DNA from: Brevibacterium antiquum CNRZ 918
Lineage (GTDB): Bacteria > Actinomycetota > Actinomycetes > Actinomycetales > Brevibacteriaceae
Reading direction: 5' to 3'
Assembly: GCF_900169145.1 (NCBI RefSeq)
Contig: NZ_FXZD01000006.1
Location: 62,001-126,000, forward strand
Length of the DNA: 64,000 nt
A program made the position numbers and the translations under genes. The notes below the pieces were generated by a model, which made no database searches, was not told the DNA's origin, and saw only the letters and a list, made by a program, of their open reading frames with translations. Positions 20,302 through 28,665 of this stretch are shown here, piece by piece (the stretch's first letter is position 1; every line of letters starts with the position of its first letter).

Positions 20302-21162
20302 ATGGCGAAGAACAGCTCCGCTGACAATCGGCGGAACCAAGCACGTGAGAACGCGCGTCAGATCGCAGCGGCTCAGGACAAGAAGGAGAAGACCGCCAAG
20401 ACGATCCTCTATGTGGGGATCGGTGTTGTCGTGGTCGTCGTGGCCGCAGTCGTCGGTGTTCTCATCTTCCAGCAGAGCAAGCCGGGGATGACTCCAGCCA
20501 ACTACGCAGCAGGTGGTGTCAGCCTCGCCAAAGACGCCGCAGTGGTGCAGCCGAAGCAGATGCCCGAGGGTGAAGAGTCGGATCTGCCCACTCCCGCCGA
20601 GGCCGGCGCCAAGGACAGTGCCGCGACTGTGACCGTCTACCTCGACTTCCAGTGTCCCGGTTGCAAGGCGTTCGAAGACGCCAACACTCCGACCTTGAAG
20701 AAGCTCGCTGACGAGGGGTCGATCGTACTCCAATACAAACCGGTGTCGTTCCTTGACCGCATGTCCAGCGGCAACGAGTACTCCACCCGATCGGCCAACC
20801 TGGCCGCCTGCGTGATCGATTCTCAGCCCGAGCTGACAGAAGACATCTTCGCCGCGCTCTACGCTCAGCAGCCCGAAGAGCAGGGCAACGGACGCACCGA
20901 TGAGGAACTCCTCAAGGTCGCTGAGGATGCGGGCATCGACACCTCGAAGAAGCTCACTTCAGATCCCGAGCAGACCGTCAAGAGCTGCGTCACCGACCAG
21001 TCGTTCAAGGACTACGTCGAGAAGTCCTCGCAGGACGCTCTTGACAACGGGGTGAAGGCCACCCCGTGGGTGCTCATCAACGGCGAACACACCGAGAAGA
21101 CCAGCGACCCGCAGGCTCTGGCACTTGAGATCCTCAAGGCCACCGGCGAGGTCAAGGGCTGA
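20302..21162 (+). CDS. Membrane-anchored DsbA-like thioredoxin-fold protein
   Basis: A 286-residue protein. A basic N-terminus of about 34 residues leads into one membrane helix (ILYVGIGVVVVVVAAVVGVL). The outside domain, from about residue 75, is a thioredoxin fold of the DsbA/Thioredoxin_4 type. Its active site is LDFQCPGCKAFED, giving the redox pair CPGC, and the cis-Pro loop is KATPWVLING. It probably oxidises or isomerises disulfides in exported proteins. GAGGA precedes the ATG. A third pair of Cys (AACVID, KSCVTD) lies in the helical insert. The kinase upstream may share regulation; the gap of 134 bases argues for a separate promoter. Confidence 0.88.
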   Translation: MAKNSSADNRRNQARENARQIAAAQDKKEKTAKTILYVGIGVVVVVVAAVVGVLIFQQSKPGMTPANYAAGGVSLAKDAAVVQPKQMPEGEESDLPTPAEAGAKDSAATVTVYLDFQCPGCKAFEDANTPTLKKLADEGSIVLQYKPVSFLDRMSSGNEYSTRSANLAACVIDSQPELTEDIFAALYAQQPEEQGNGRTDEELLKVAEDAGIDTSKKLTSDPEQTVKSCVTDQSFKDYVEKSSQDALDNGVKATPWVLINGEHTEKTSDPQALALEILKATGEVKG

Positions 21163-21262
21163 CCGATGCTGGATAGTTGAGTCTGCCTCGGATCTGTTTT
21201 GTGGCCGCGACGGTGAATGGACTACTATCGTGTAGGCGCCAACGGCATCGTTGCGCCGCCAC

Positions 21263-21335
21263 GCCTCCCTAGCTCAGTTGGTAGAGCACCGCTCTTGTAA
21301 AGCGAAGGTCATCGGTTCGAGTCCGATGGGGGGCT
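21263..21335 (+). tRNA. tRNA-Thr (anticodon TGT)
   Basis: A 73-base cloverleaf. The acceptor arms 21263-21269 and 21328-21334 pair with one T-G wobble. The D-arm is GCTCAGTTGGTAGAGC, the anticodon loop CTTGTAA gives TGT, and the T-arm is ATCGG/TTCGAGT/CCGAT. The anticodon stem has one weak outer pair. No CCA is encoded. A TACTAT box (about 21221) may be its -10. It reads ACA codons, which are rare in GC-rich genomes. Confidence 0.95.
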
Positions 21336-21345
21336 CACTGACGAA

Positions 21346-21387
21346 AAGATCCCATCTTCGACAGATCAATGTGGAAGATAGGATCTT
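21346..21387 (+). terminator. Hairpin after tRNA-Thr
   Basis: AAGATCC/GGATCTT and ATCTTC/GAAGAT pair around one mismatch, with a 14-base loop. It lies 11 bases past the tRNA. Confidence 0.6.
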
Positions 21388-21512
21388 GTCGTGTGCGGAC
21401 TCTTCAGATCAGGCCAGAGGTTTCCTCTTCGAGTTCATGGGTGTGTGAAACCATGAGTCCCAGGGCCGTCTGCGTACCCGGGGGCGAGTCTGCCGAGATG
21501 CTTCGTGCTGGA

Positions 21513-22745
21513 TCAGTGCCGTCGTCTGCCCGGCAGACCGATCTGCTGGGACCAGAGAATCACCCACAAGGCGCCGAGGATGGCGAACAGTCCCGGGAAC
21601 AGGATCCCGAAGCGCAGTGAGGCGATCGTGATGACCAACGAGATCAGCCCCGGGCCGCCCAGTTTGCCGCCGTTGGAGAAGATCGCCCAGACACCTAAGA
21701 ATCGAGCACGTCCTATCGCGGGTGAAAGATCGGCGCCGATCGTCATATTCACTCCGGCGCCCAGCCCGTTTCCCACAGCCATGATCGCGGCGGCTGTGAT
21801 CATTCCGGCCAAGTCCGGGCGCAGCACCATGACGAGGAAGCCGGAACCGAAGACCGTCAGGCACGTCGCGAGAGTCGTGGTGCGGCCGAGGTGATCCTTG
21901 ATGTACGCGCCCAAGAACATGAAGACAAGCTCGAGTCCCGCGCCGAAGGCGATGAGCAGGGAGATCGAGGACTCGTGCAGTCCGATCTCCACACCCCACA
22001 GCTGGATCACTACAGGCTGGGCCGATCTGGCCACGGTCAAAGCGATGATCGAGATCCCGACGAGGATCACGGCCTTCCATCTCACCTGGAGGCGTGGGCG
22101 TGACGGCTTCGGCGATGTCGGACCGGCAGAGTCCCGATTCGTCGCACCAGCCCCACCAGCCCTGCGGTCCGAGTATCCGGGGATGCGGGCGATGGGCAGA
22201 GACATGACGATGACGGCAGCAACGGCGGAGATTCCGGCGAAGACGAAGACCGACCACAGGGGGAAGAGGAGCATGAGCCCGGCGCCGACGATCGGTCCCA
22301 CGAGATTGCCCACCCTCTGGCTGCCGCCCAGCGCGGTCATCGCCTTCGCCAGGTCCTTCGGCGGCATCACCTCGGCGACCACAGCCTGACGGGCCAGGCT
22401 CCACACATCGGAGACCGGCGCGAAGAGCATGAGCGCCACCATGTAGAGCACGAGCGAGGCCGGCGTCTGCCAGACGAAGACCGTGACGATGGCGCCGAGG
22501 ACAAGAACCGCGGTGATCGTGGCCGCGAGCATCGCTCGAAAATCGCCCAAGCGGTCGATGAGGATCCCCGCCGGTACCGTCGCGACGAGGGAGACTGCTC
22601 CCATGATGCCGACGATGGCGGCGGCGAAGGAGGTGCTGGAGCCCAATGACAGCGCACCCAGGACCAGGACCGGGAGGATCGCGCCTAAGCCGACGGCGAA
22701 GAGGAGCGACGGTGCGAGGACCGGCCACAGAATGGGTTTGAGCAC
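21513..22745 (-). CDS. MFS transporter, probable drug or metabolite exporter
   Basis: A 410-residue major facilitator with about 12 helices. The loop 2-3 motif is GILIDRLGDFRAML, the relaxed GxLxDRxGxR form. A polar central loop of about 45 residues (DRRAGGAGATNRDSAGPTS) separates the two halves, as usual. The family is broad and the substrate unknown. The GTG start at 22745 follows a TAGACT box by six bases. The gene lies directly upstream of the tRNA hairpin on the other strand and is divergent from none. Confidence 0.82.
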   Translation of the reverse strand: MLKPILWPVLAPSLLFAVGLGAILPVLVLGALSLGSSTSFAAAIVGIMGAVSLVATVPAGILIDRLGDFRAMLAATITAVLVLGAIVTVFVWQTPASLVLYMVALMLFAPVSDVWSLARQAVVAEVMPPKDLAKAMTALGGSQRVGNLVGPIVGAGLMLLFPLWSVFVFAGISAVAAVIVMSLPIARIPGYSDRRAGGAGATNRDSAGPTSPKPSRPRLQVRWKAVILVGISIIALTVARSAQPVVIQLWGVEIGLHESSISLLIAFGAGLELVFMFLGAYIKDHLGRTTTLATCLTVFGSGFLVMVLRPDLAGMITAAAIMAVGNGLGAGVNMTIGADLSPAIGRARFLGVWAIFSNGGKLGGPGLISLVITIASLRFGILFPGLFAILGALWVILWSQQIGLPGRRRH

Positions 22746-22751
22746 CCGGCC

Positions 22752-22757
22752 AGTCTA
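22752..22757 (-). promoter_or_regulatory. -10 box TAGACT of the MFS gene, leaderless
   Basis: TAGACT lies six bases before the GTG at 22745, in the gap after the histidine kinase gene. Confidence 0.6.
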
Positions 22758-22781
22758 GATGTGGCTCAGGTCGGCCGACGC

Positions 22782-23933
22782 TCAACCAGGGGAGGAGATC
22801 GCGGGCAGCCGAACCTCGAAGCATGCACCCACTTCGGTGTTGGACACGTCGACGGTGCCCGAGTGCGCCTCGACGATTCCGCGGACGATCGCCAGCCCCA
22901 GACCGGCGCCGCCGGTGATCACCTCCTCGGCGGGTGTGCGCGCCGGGGTGCCCCGCCAGCCGGTGACGAAGACCTCGGTCAGAGCCTCGGCCGGGATGCC
23001 GCCCCCGGTGTCGCTGACCGTGAGCACGGCCTGCCCCTCTGGGCCCCGTCCCGTCTCGAGCACCACATCGGTGTTCCCAGGCGAGTGCTGAAGCGCATTC
23101 ATGAGCAGGTTCTCGACTGCCCGGGTCAGCTCCCGGGGATCACCGGCGACCACAACGTCGTTGAGTCCGCGCGCATGAACCCCGACCTCCTTCGCCTCGG
23201 CGATGGGGCGCAGATCGGCGACCGCATCGGAGACGAGATCGTAGAGGCTGACCTCGATGCTCTCAAGCTCCAGAGCTCCCGACTGGATCCGGGAGAGGGC
23301 GAAGAGATCGTCGACCATCTGAGACAGCCGATCCACCTGGAGTCGGATCGTCTCGTAGTAGCGCTGCGGATCGTCGACCATGCCGTCTTCGAGGGCCTCG
23401 GCCATGGCCTTGAGCCCCGCCATCGGCGTGCGCAGGTCATGGGCGATCCAGGCGATGAGCTCGCGGCGTGACCGGTCGAGGGCGGCTACCTCGTCACGGG
23501 AGTCGGCGAGCTTGGCGCTCGTGGCGACGAGCTCGGCCCGCAGGGAAGCGGTCTCCGACATGTCCTTCGGACCGGTGATGTCACCGAGTCGATGGCCTTC
23601 GCCCACTTCTGCCATGAGGATCCGCAGGTCCTCGTACTCACGGGCGATGACTCGGCCGAGGAACCAGGTCACGGCCAGGGTCGAGAGCAGGGAGGCAAAG
23701 GCCACGGTCAGGAACACGTAGAGGTCGTGCTCGGACAGGTACATCGCAGCGGAGATCGCGATCATCCCGGTGAGCACGGACATCAGCGTCGTGGCGACGA
23801 CGATCGACAGGCGCACAGTCAGCGACCGGCGTCGAGCCAGCCACAGCCCACCCACGCCGAGGAGGCCGACAGCGGCCGAACAGAGGCATGCGACGACGAA
23901 GATGCGCACCATCTCGGGCAGAGGAAGGAACAT
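22782..23933 (-). CDS. Sensor histidine kinase
   Basis: A 383-residue kinase with about four N-terminal helices (residues 5-105) and almost no external loop, so it likely senses something within the membrane. The H-box is IAWIAHDLRTPMAGL near residue 165, then the N-box ENLLMNALQHS, and G-boxes VSDTGGGIP and GGAGLGLAIVRGIVEAH. The ATG overlaps the stop of the response regulator as TGATG. It is intact, whereas its partner has a frameshift. It may still act if the partner is made at low level or if another regulator accepts the phosphate. Confidence 0.88.
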   Translation of the reverse strand: MFLPLPEMVRIFVVACLCSAAVGLLGVGGLWLARRRSLTVRLSIVVATTLMSVLTGMIAISAAMYLSEHDLYVFLTVAFASLLSTLAVTWFLGRVIAREYEDLRILMAEVGEGHRLGDITGPKDMSETASLRAELVATSAKLADSRDEVAALDRSRRELIAWIAHDLRTPMAGLKAMAEALEDGMVDDPQRYYETIRLQVDRLSQMVDDLFALSRIQSGALELESIEVSLYDLVSDAVADLRPIAEAKEVGVHARGLNDVVVAGDPRELTRAVENLLMNALQHSPGNTDVVLETGRGPEGQAVLTVSDTGGGIPAEALTEVFVTGWRGTPARTPAEEVITGGAGLGLAIVRGIVEAHSGTVDVSNTEVGACFEVRLPAISSPG

Positions 23934-24683
23934 CAGCGTGTTTCTTCTTCCGTGGCGGGGAGGTCTCCGCTGCGCTCAACTTCGAAGCGGTAACCGGCAC
24001 CCCAGACCGTGGACAGGAATCGCGCACGCGAGGGATCGTCCTCGATCTTCGTCCGCAGTCTGCGCACGGTCACGGTGATCGTCGACAGGTCGCCGACCTC
24101 CCACCCCCACACGGAGCGCAGGAGGGCCGCACGGTCGAAGACCTGAAGCGGGTGTTTGAGGAAAAAGGCAAGCAGATCGAATTCGCGAGCAGTCAGATCC
24201 AAGGCGGTCCCGTAGCGGCTGACGCGGCGTGCCGAGGCGTCGAGGTGAAACGGGCCGAGGTCGAAGGGCGCCTCGGGGGTGGAATCGCTGACGGTGCGCC
24301 GCAGGGATCGACTGCACTCGCAGCACCAGCTCCTTGGGGGAGAAGGGCTTCGTGAGGTAGTCGTCGGCACCGGCTTCGAGGCCGTCGATGCGGTCCTCGG
24401 TCGCGGACAGTGCGGTGAGCATGAGCACGGGAACCGTGGTGAAGACCCGCAGCCGGCGGCACACCTCGACGCCATCGATGCCGGGCAGCTTCCGGTCGAG
24501 AACGACGAGATCAGGCACTGCCTCGGTCAGTGCTGCGAGGGCCCGGAACCCGTCGGTGACCTCATCGACGAGGAAACCGGCGGCTCGCAGATAGCTGCGG
24601 GCCACCTCGGCGACCGTGGGATCGTCTTCGACTAAGAGGAGACGTCGGTCGGTGAGATCGGGGTCCACAGCGGGATGGGTCAT
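23933..24683 (-). pseudogene. OmpR-type response regulator with a single-base frameshift
   Basis: The receiver domain starts MTHPAVDPD and keeps LLLVEDD, the phospho-acceptor in LVVLDRKLPGIDG, and the switch Lys in LTKPFSPKEL. The winged-helix DNA-binding half (LTAREFDLLAFFLKHP to VWGAGYRFEVE) is in another frame. The break is at the GGG at 24304-24306 (CCC on the coding strand); with one C removed the two halves join as RVQSI-LRRTVSDS, the normal linker. Without correction the protein would read out of frame from about residue 127 and lack DNA binding. The stop overlaps the kinase start, so the locus was recently intact. It is a sequencing error or a young loss. It starts after a TAGACT box. 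Confidence 0.85.
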
Positions 24684-24689
24684 GGCTTC

Positions 24690-24695
24690 AGTCTA
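24690..24695 (-). promoter_or_regulatory. -10 box TAGACT of the response-regulator locus, leaderless
   Basis: TAGACT, six bases, then ATG at 24683; the promoter of the frameshifted operon looks intact. Confidence 0.6.
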
Positions 24696-24789
24696 AGAAG
24701 CCGCGTGCGGTTGTGATACCCCAGCGGGCCGATGGCCGGCGCCTGAGACTGTCCTCAGCGAAAATCCGCCCCATGCGAAGGTGACCGAA

Positions 24790-25989
24790 ATGAACAATGC
24801 AGCGGCGCAGCGAAGCAGATTCCGACTGGTCCCGATGCGTCCCCGCGATCCTGGGGAGGAGGGGCGCGCGGCGAGTTCGCTCGAGCTCTTCTTCGACCTC
24901 ACCTTCGTCATTGCGGTGAGCATCGCGGCGACGAACCTGCATGACACGATGACTGCCGGATACCTCGGCGACGGTCTGGCCAAGTACCTCGTGGTCTTCT
25001 TTGCGATCTGGTGGGCGTGGATGAACTTCACCTGGTTCGGCACGTCGTTTGACAATGACGACTGGCTCTACCGGGTGATGACGATCGTGCAGATGGGCGG
25101 CGTACTCGTTCTGGCTGCAGGGATCGGGCCTGTCTTCGCCGAGGGCGACTTCACCGTCGCCGTTCTCGGCTACGTCTTCATGCGCATCGTCATGATTGCG
25201 CAATGGCTGCGAGCCTCACGCCACGCGGGCAGAGCGCGCCGGACGACCATCGTCTATGCGTGCGGAATCGGAATCGTGCAGGTGTTGTGGGTGGCGTGGA
25301 TGTTCGTCGACGATCCGGCTGTGTCACTGGTGGGGATCGCCATCCTCATCCTTGCCGAGATCGGGATCCCCGTCATCGCAGAGCTGCGCGTGAGGACTCC
25401 GTGGCACCCTCATCACATCACCGAACGATATGGCTGCTTCACGATCATCGTCCTCGGCGAGAGCCTGTTGGCCTCGGCGAATGGCGTGTTCGGAGCGTTC
25501 GCCGACAGTGAGGACATCGTTCCGCTCGTCTCCCTCGGCGTCCTCAGCCTCATCGTCACGGCAGCCATGTGGTGGATCTACTTCTGGCCCCCGCACCACC
25601 GGGGGATATCGGGTTTCCGAGGAACGCTTAAGTACGGCTACGGGCATTTCTTCATCTTCGCGGCGGCCGGAGCGTTCTCAGCAGGGGTCGGGATCGAGGT
25701 TGATTCGCAGTTGGGCAGGAGTGATCTCGATCCGCTGCTTGCAGCCTTCATGATCTCCGTTCCGGTCGCGGTCTTCGTCCTCGGCGTCTGGCTGCTGGCG
25801 ATCCGACCCAATGCCGGCGGGATCGTCAACACGATTGTCCCCGCCTGCGCAGTGCTCGTGCTCCTCGACCCGATCATTCCGGTCTCCACCTTCCTCACGA
25901 CCTTCTTCATGATCGTCATCGTCATCACCCTCATCGTGGCATCGCCCAAGGAAGGCCAGTCCATAGTCGCCGAGGCGGAGGCCCACTGA
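24790..25989 (+). CDS. Low-temperature-requirement A (LtrA) family membrane protein
   Basis: A 399-residue protein with about 11 hydrophobic helices. The N-terminal blocks SSLELFFDLTFVIAVS and WWAWMNFTWFGTSFDND are the hallmark of the LtrA family, first seen in Listeria as needed for growth in the cold; the mechanism is not known. The middle contains HPHHITERYGCFTIIVLGESLLA, also conserved. The ATG at 24790 has AAGGTGA about six bases upstream; a GTG three codons earlier is an alternative. It stands alone with its own promoter. Confidence 0.85.
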   Translation: MNNAAAQRSRFRLVPMRPRDPGEEGRAASSLELFFDLTFVIAVSIAATNLHDTMTAGYLGDGLAKYLVVFFAIWWAWMNFTWFGTSFDNDDWLYRVMTIVQMGGVLVLAAGIGPVFAEGDFTVAVLGYVFMRIVMIAQWLRASRHAGRARRTTIVYACGIGIVQVLWVAWMFVDDPAVSLVGIAILILAEIGIPVIAELRVRTPWHPHHITERYGCFTIIVLGESLLASANGVFGAFADSEDIVPLVSLGVLSLIVTAAMWWIYFWPPHHRGISGFRGTLKYGYGHFFIFAAAGAFSAGVGIEVDSQLGRSDLDPLLAAFMISVPVAVFVLGVWLLAIRPNAGGIVNTIVPACAVLVLLDPIIPVSTFLTTFFMIVIVITLIVASPKEGQSIVAEAEAH

Positions 25990-26038
25990 TTCCACGATAT
26001 TCCTGTTCGTTCCCAGTTGAAGGTGGGACGCTGGTCAT

Positions 26039-27169
26039 ATGAGTACTCATCACGTCGTGCCGCCCTACCTTCTCGATGCTCTTGCCGAACGCGGAGGTGA
26101 GAGATTCCCTCGCGCGGCCCGGGCCGCACGCAGCTGCCGGAGGTCCGATGAATCGTCTCGCAACCTGCGGGCAGAGGGTCTGCGCTATACGCCGGTGGGC
26201 AAGGCCGAGGATGGTGCGGGTGAATCGGGCTCGCCGAGCACGAGAGGCTCCGTAGGTGTCGACGCGAGGGCCGGGGTGAAACGCCTCATTCACGACGCAC
26301 AGGGCACCGAGACCCTGCCGGGAATCCTCGTTCGCAGTGAGGGCGAGGAGCCGGTGTCCGACGAGGCGGTCAATGAAGCCTATGACGGACTCGGGGCCTC
26401 CTACTCGCTCTTCGCCGAGGCCTTTGGGCGCAACTCGCTTGACGGCAATGGGATGCCGCTCATCGCCAGCGTCCACTACGGCCAGGACTACGACAACGCC
26501 TTCTTCGATGGGCGGCTGATGGTCTTCGGCGACGGCGACGACGAGGTCTTCACCGGGTTCACCGGATCGCTGTCGATCATCGGCCACGAACTCAGCCACG
26601 GCGTCATCAGCCACACCGCCGACCTCGAGTACTTCGGTCAGCCCGGTGCGCTCAACGAACACTGTGCCGACGTCTTCGGAGCCCTGACCGACCAGCACGA
26701 TTCCGGGCAGGATGCCGGGGATGCCTCCTGGCTCATCGGTGCTGGCATCTTCACCTCCGAAGTCTCCGGCAAGGCGCTGCGGTCGATGCTCGCACCCGGC
26801 ACGGCATACGACGACGATGTGCTTGGCACGGACCCGCAGCCTGACCACATGGACCGCTTCGTCACCACGGAGTCGGACAACGGCGGGGTCCATCTCAACT
26901 CGGGAATCCCCAACCGTGCCTTCGCGCTCGCCGCCACCCGCCTCGGCGGACCGGCCTGGGAGACCGTGGGACAGGTGTGGTTCGCCGTGCTGACCGAATC
27001 CGACATCACCACCGGCACCGATTTCGCAGGCTTCGCAGCACTGACCATTGCCGAGGCGGTCGCAGCCTTCGGCGAGGGATCCGACGTTCACGACGCCCTC
27101 GTCCAGAGCTGGGATGCGGTCGGAGTCACCCGTGCCGCAGGCAGGGGAAACGTGGGGAGCAGCTGGTGA
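26039..27169 (+). CDS. M4-family (protealysin-like) zinc metalloprotease
   Basis: A 376-residue thermolysin-family peptidase with no signal peptide. The N-terminus HHVVPPYLLDALAERGG is the short propeptide type of protealysin-like enzymes (PPYLL motif). The catalytic domain has GHELSHGV (HExxH) near residue 183, the third ligand in GALNEHCADVFG, and the later GGVHLNSGIPNRAF with the catalytic His. All active-site residues are present. Its stop overlaps the start of a gene encoding a probable emfourin inhibitor, which is the known partner of such proteases. A cytoplasmic or non-classically exported enzyme is likely. Confidence 0.92.
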   Translation: MSTHHVVPPYLLDALAERGGERFPRAARAARSCRRSDESSRNLRAEGLRYTPVGKAEDGAGESGSPSTRGSVGVDARAGVKRLIHDAQGTETLPGILVRSEGEEPVSDEAVNEAYDGLGASYSLFAEAFGRNSLDGNGMPLIASVHYGQDYDNAFFDGRLMVFGDGDDEVFTGFTGSLSIIGHELSHGVISHTADLEYFGQPGALNEHCADVFGALTDQHDSGQDAGDASWLIGAGIFTSEVSGKALRSMLAPGTAYDDDVLGTDPQPDHMDRFVTTESDNGGVHLNSGIPNRAFALAATRLGGPAWETVGQVWFAVLTESDITTGTDFAGFAALTIAEAVAAFGEGSDVHDALVQSWDAVGVTRAAGRGNVGSSW

Positions 27170-27570
27170 GTGACGAGAGCGCGACCGCCTCGGGCGACGG
27201 CGACAGCGTATTCGGCCACCTCGTCGTCGAGCGCAGCGGTGGGATCGGCGGGCTGCTGCTCGTGTGGGATGTCGACATCGACTCGAGCGAGCACCGGGAG
27301 CAGATCGGGCCCACGATCGCGCAGCTTCCTTGGCAGGGCGACTCCGCTGCCCAGGCAGCGGCCGCCGTCGGGGATGCGACCGGTGCAGGTACAGGTGCAG
27401 GTGCTGGAACTGGGGTTGGCGTGAGTGCCGACCGCTATGTCTATGTCTTCGAGAGCCGCTTCGGTCTCGTGCGTTTCGGCGAGGCCGAGATGCCGAAGGA
27501 GTGGAAGCACCTCGTCGATCAGGTCCGTGAGATCACCGAGCCCGAGCACCGCAGGCCGGGAAGTCGCTGA
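27166..27570 (+). CDS. Emfourin-like protein inhibitor of the M4 protease
   Basis: A 134-residue protein. It starts at a GTG overlapping the protease stop as GTGA, with GGGGAG about eight bases before. Blocks LVVERSGGIGGLLLVWDVD at the front and YVYVFESRFGLVRFGEAEMPKEW near the end match the emfourin family, which inhibits protealysin-like M4 enzymes. A Gly, Ala and Thr-rich insert (about residues 68-85, GAGTGAGAGTG) from a hexamer-like DNA repeat separates the two. Coupled translation would keep inhibitor and enzyme in step. Assignment rests on these motifs and the context. Confidence 0.8.
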   Translation: MSDESATASGDGDSVFGHLVVERSGGIGGLLLVWDVDIDSSEHREQIGPTIAQLPWQGDSAAQAAAAVGDATGAGTGAGAGTGVGVSADRYVYVFESRFGLVRFGEAEMPKEWKHLVDQVREITEPEHRRPGSR

Positions 27571-27650
27571 GGCCGTGGGTGGCCGCCTATTGCCGCTGTG
27601 GTTGGACCGCTGATTCTGTGGGTGGCCCGCCTCGCGATCAGCGATAGATG

Positions 27651-27684
27651 TTGCATGAACTGTCCGCTCGGACATTAATTGCAA
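27651..27684. promoter_or_regulatory. Extended dyad operator in front of kynA
   Basis: A 34-bp symmetric element reads TTGCA-N5-TGTCCG-CT-CGGACA-N5-TGCAA, with both arm pairs perfect. It ends exactly where the -10 box begins, so a bound protein would block the polymerase. The adjacent PaaX-type regulator is the obvious candidate, but its site is not known here. Confidence 0.65.
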
Positions 27685-27690
27685 TAGAGT
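27685..27690 (+). promoter_or_regulatory. -10 box TAGAGT of kynA, leaderless
   Basis: TAGAGT, seven bases, then ATG at 27698. Confidence 0.65.
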
Positions 27691-27697
27691 GGCGGTC

Positions 27698-28618
27698 ATG
27701 ACTCATGATGACTCCACGGCAGAGAAGAACGAACGGGATCTCGAAGAGGGCATCCACACGGACCTGCGCTCGACGATGACCTACGGCTCCTATCTCAGCC
27801 TCGACCGCCTGCTGACGTCCCAGCACCCCGTCAGCGAACCGGTCCACCACGACGAGCTGCTGTTCATCATTCAGCACCAGACCACGGAGCTGTGGTTCAA
27901 GCTCGTCATCCACGAACTCCTCGATGCCCGCAGCCTCATCGCCGATGACAGGCTCCAGCTGGCGCTCAAACGCATCGCCCGCGTCAAGCACATCCAGAAG
28001 ACGCTGACCGAGCAATGGTCCGTCCTCGCGACGCTGACCCCGAGCGAATACGTCGGCTTCCGTGATGAGCTCGGCCGGTCATCGGGCTTCCAGTCCTGGC
28101 AGTATCGGGCCGTGGAGTTCCTGCTCGGCAACAAGAACGCCGGCATGCTGCAGGTCTTCGACGGTGAGCCCGAGGCTCGCGCGCAGCTCGAGACGTACCT
28201 GAATGAGCCCAGCGTGTACGACGAGTTCCTACGTTTTCTTGCTCGCCGTGGACTCCCGGTTCCGCAGCGCCTGCTCGATCGGGATGTCAGCGTGGCGCAC
28301 ACGTTCGACGAAGAGCTCCTTGACACCTTCCGAATCATCTACGAGAACCCCGAAACGTACTGGCTGGAGTACGAGAGCTGCGAGGAGCTCGTCGACCTTG
28401 AGGAGAACTTCCAGTTCTGGCGCTACCGCCACATGCGCACGGTGCTGCGGATCATCGGCATGAAGCGGGGCACCGGCGGCTCGAGCGGCGTCGGATTCCT
28501 GCAGAAGGCCCTCGATCTCACGTTCTTCCCCGAACTCTTCGACATCCGAACCGGAATCGAGAACGGTCCCGGAACCGCGACCGGGAAGACAACAGCGACC
28601 GGCTGTCCGGGGCTCTGA
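27698..28618 (+). CDS. kynA: Tryptophan 2,3-dioxygenase
   Basis: A 306-residue heme enzyme that opens the indole ring of L-tryptophan to N-formylkynurenine. Diagnostic blocks are [19 protein letters not shown] (substrate pocket), [16 protein letters not shown], and [28 protein letters not shown], which carries the axial His (YRHM) and the GTGGSSG loop. The length is slightly above the bacterial norm because of a Thr-rich tail. The start is set by the leaderless promoter. A PaaX-type regulator follows, and a formamidase-like hydrolase is convergent, giving the first two steps of kynurenine metabolism. Confidence 0.95.
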   Translation: MTHDDSTAEKNERDLEEGIHTDLRSTMTYGSYLSLDRLLTSQHPVSEPVHHDELLFIIQHQTTELWFKLVIHELLDARSLIADDRLQLALKRIARVKHIQKTLTEQWSVLATLTPSEYVGFRDELGRSSGFQSWQYRAVEFLLGNKNAGMLQVFDGEPEARAQLETYLNEPSVYDEFLRFLARRGLPVPQRLLDRDVSVAHTFDEELLDTFRIIYENPETYWLEYESCEELVDLEENFQFWRYRHMRTVLRIIGMKRGTGGSSGVGFLQKALDLTFFPELFDIRTGIENGPGTATGKTTATGCPGL

Positions 28619-28665
28619 GTCCGATCGCCGAGCTCTCACCCCGGACGGGCAACCCCGCCTCCCTG

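Noticed and set aside
24304-24306. Programmed frameshifting in the response regulator
   Set aside because: The CCC context is not a known slippery heptamer and no stimulating structure is evident; a plain indel or read error is simpler.
25931-27091. A 386-residue open frame antisense to the M4 protease
   Set aside because: The protease strand has HELSH and the other ligands; this frame has none.
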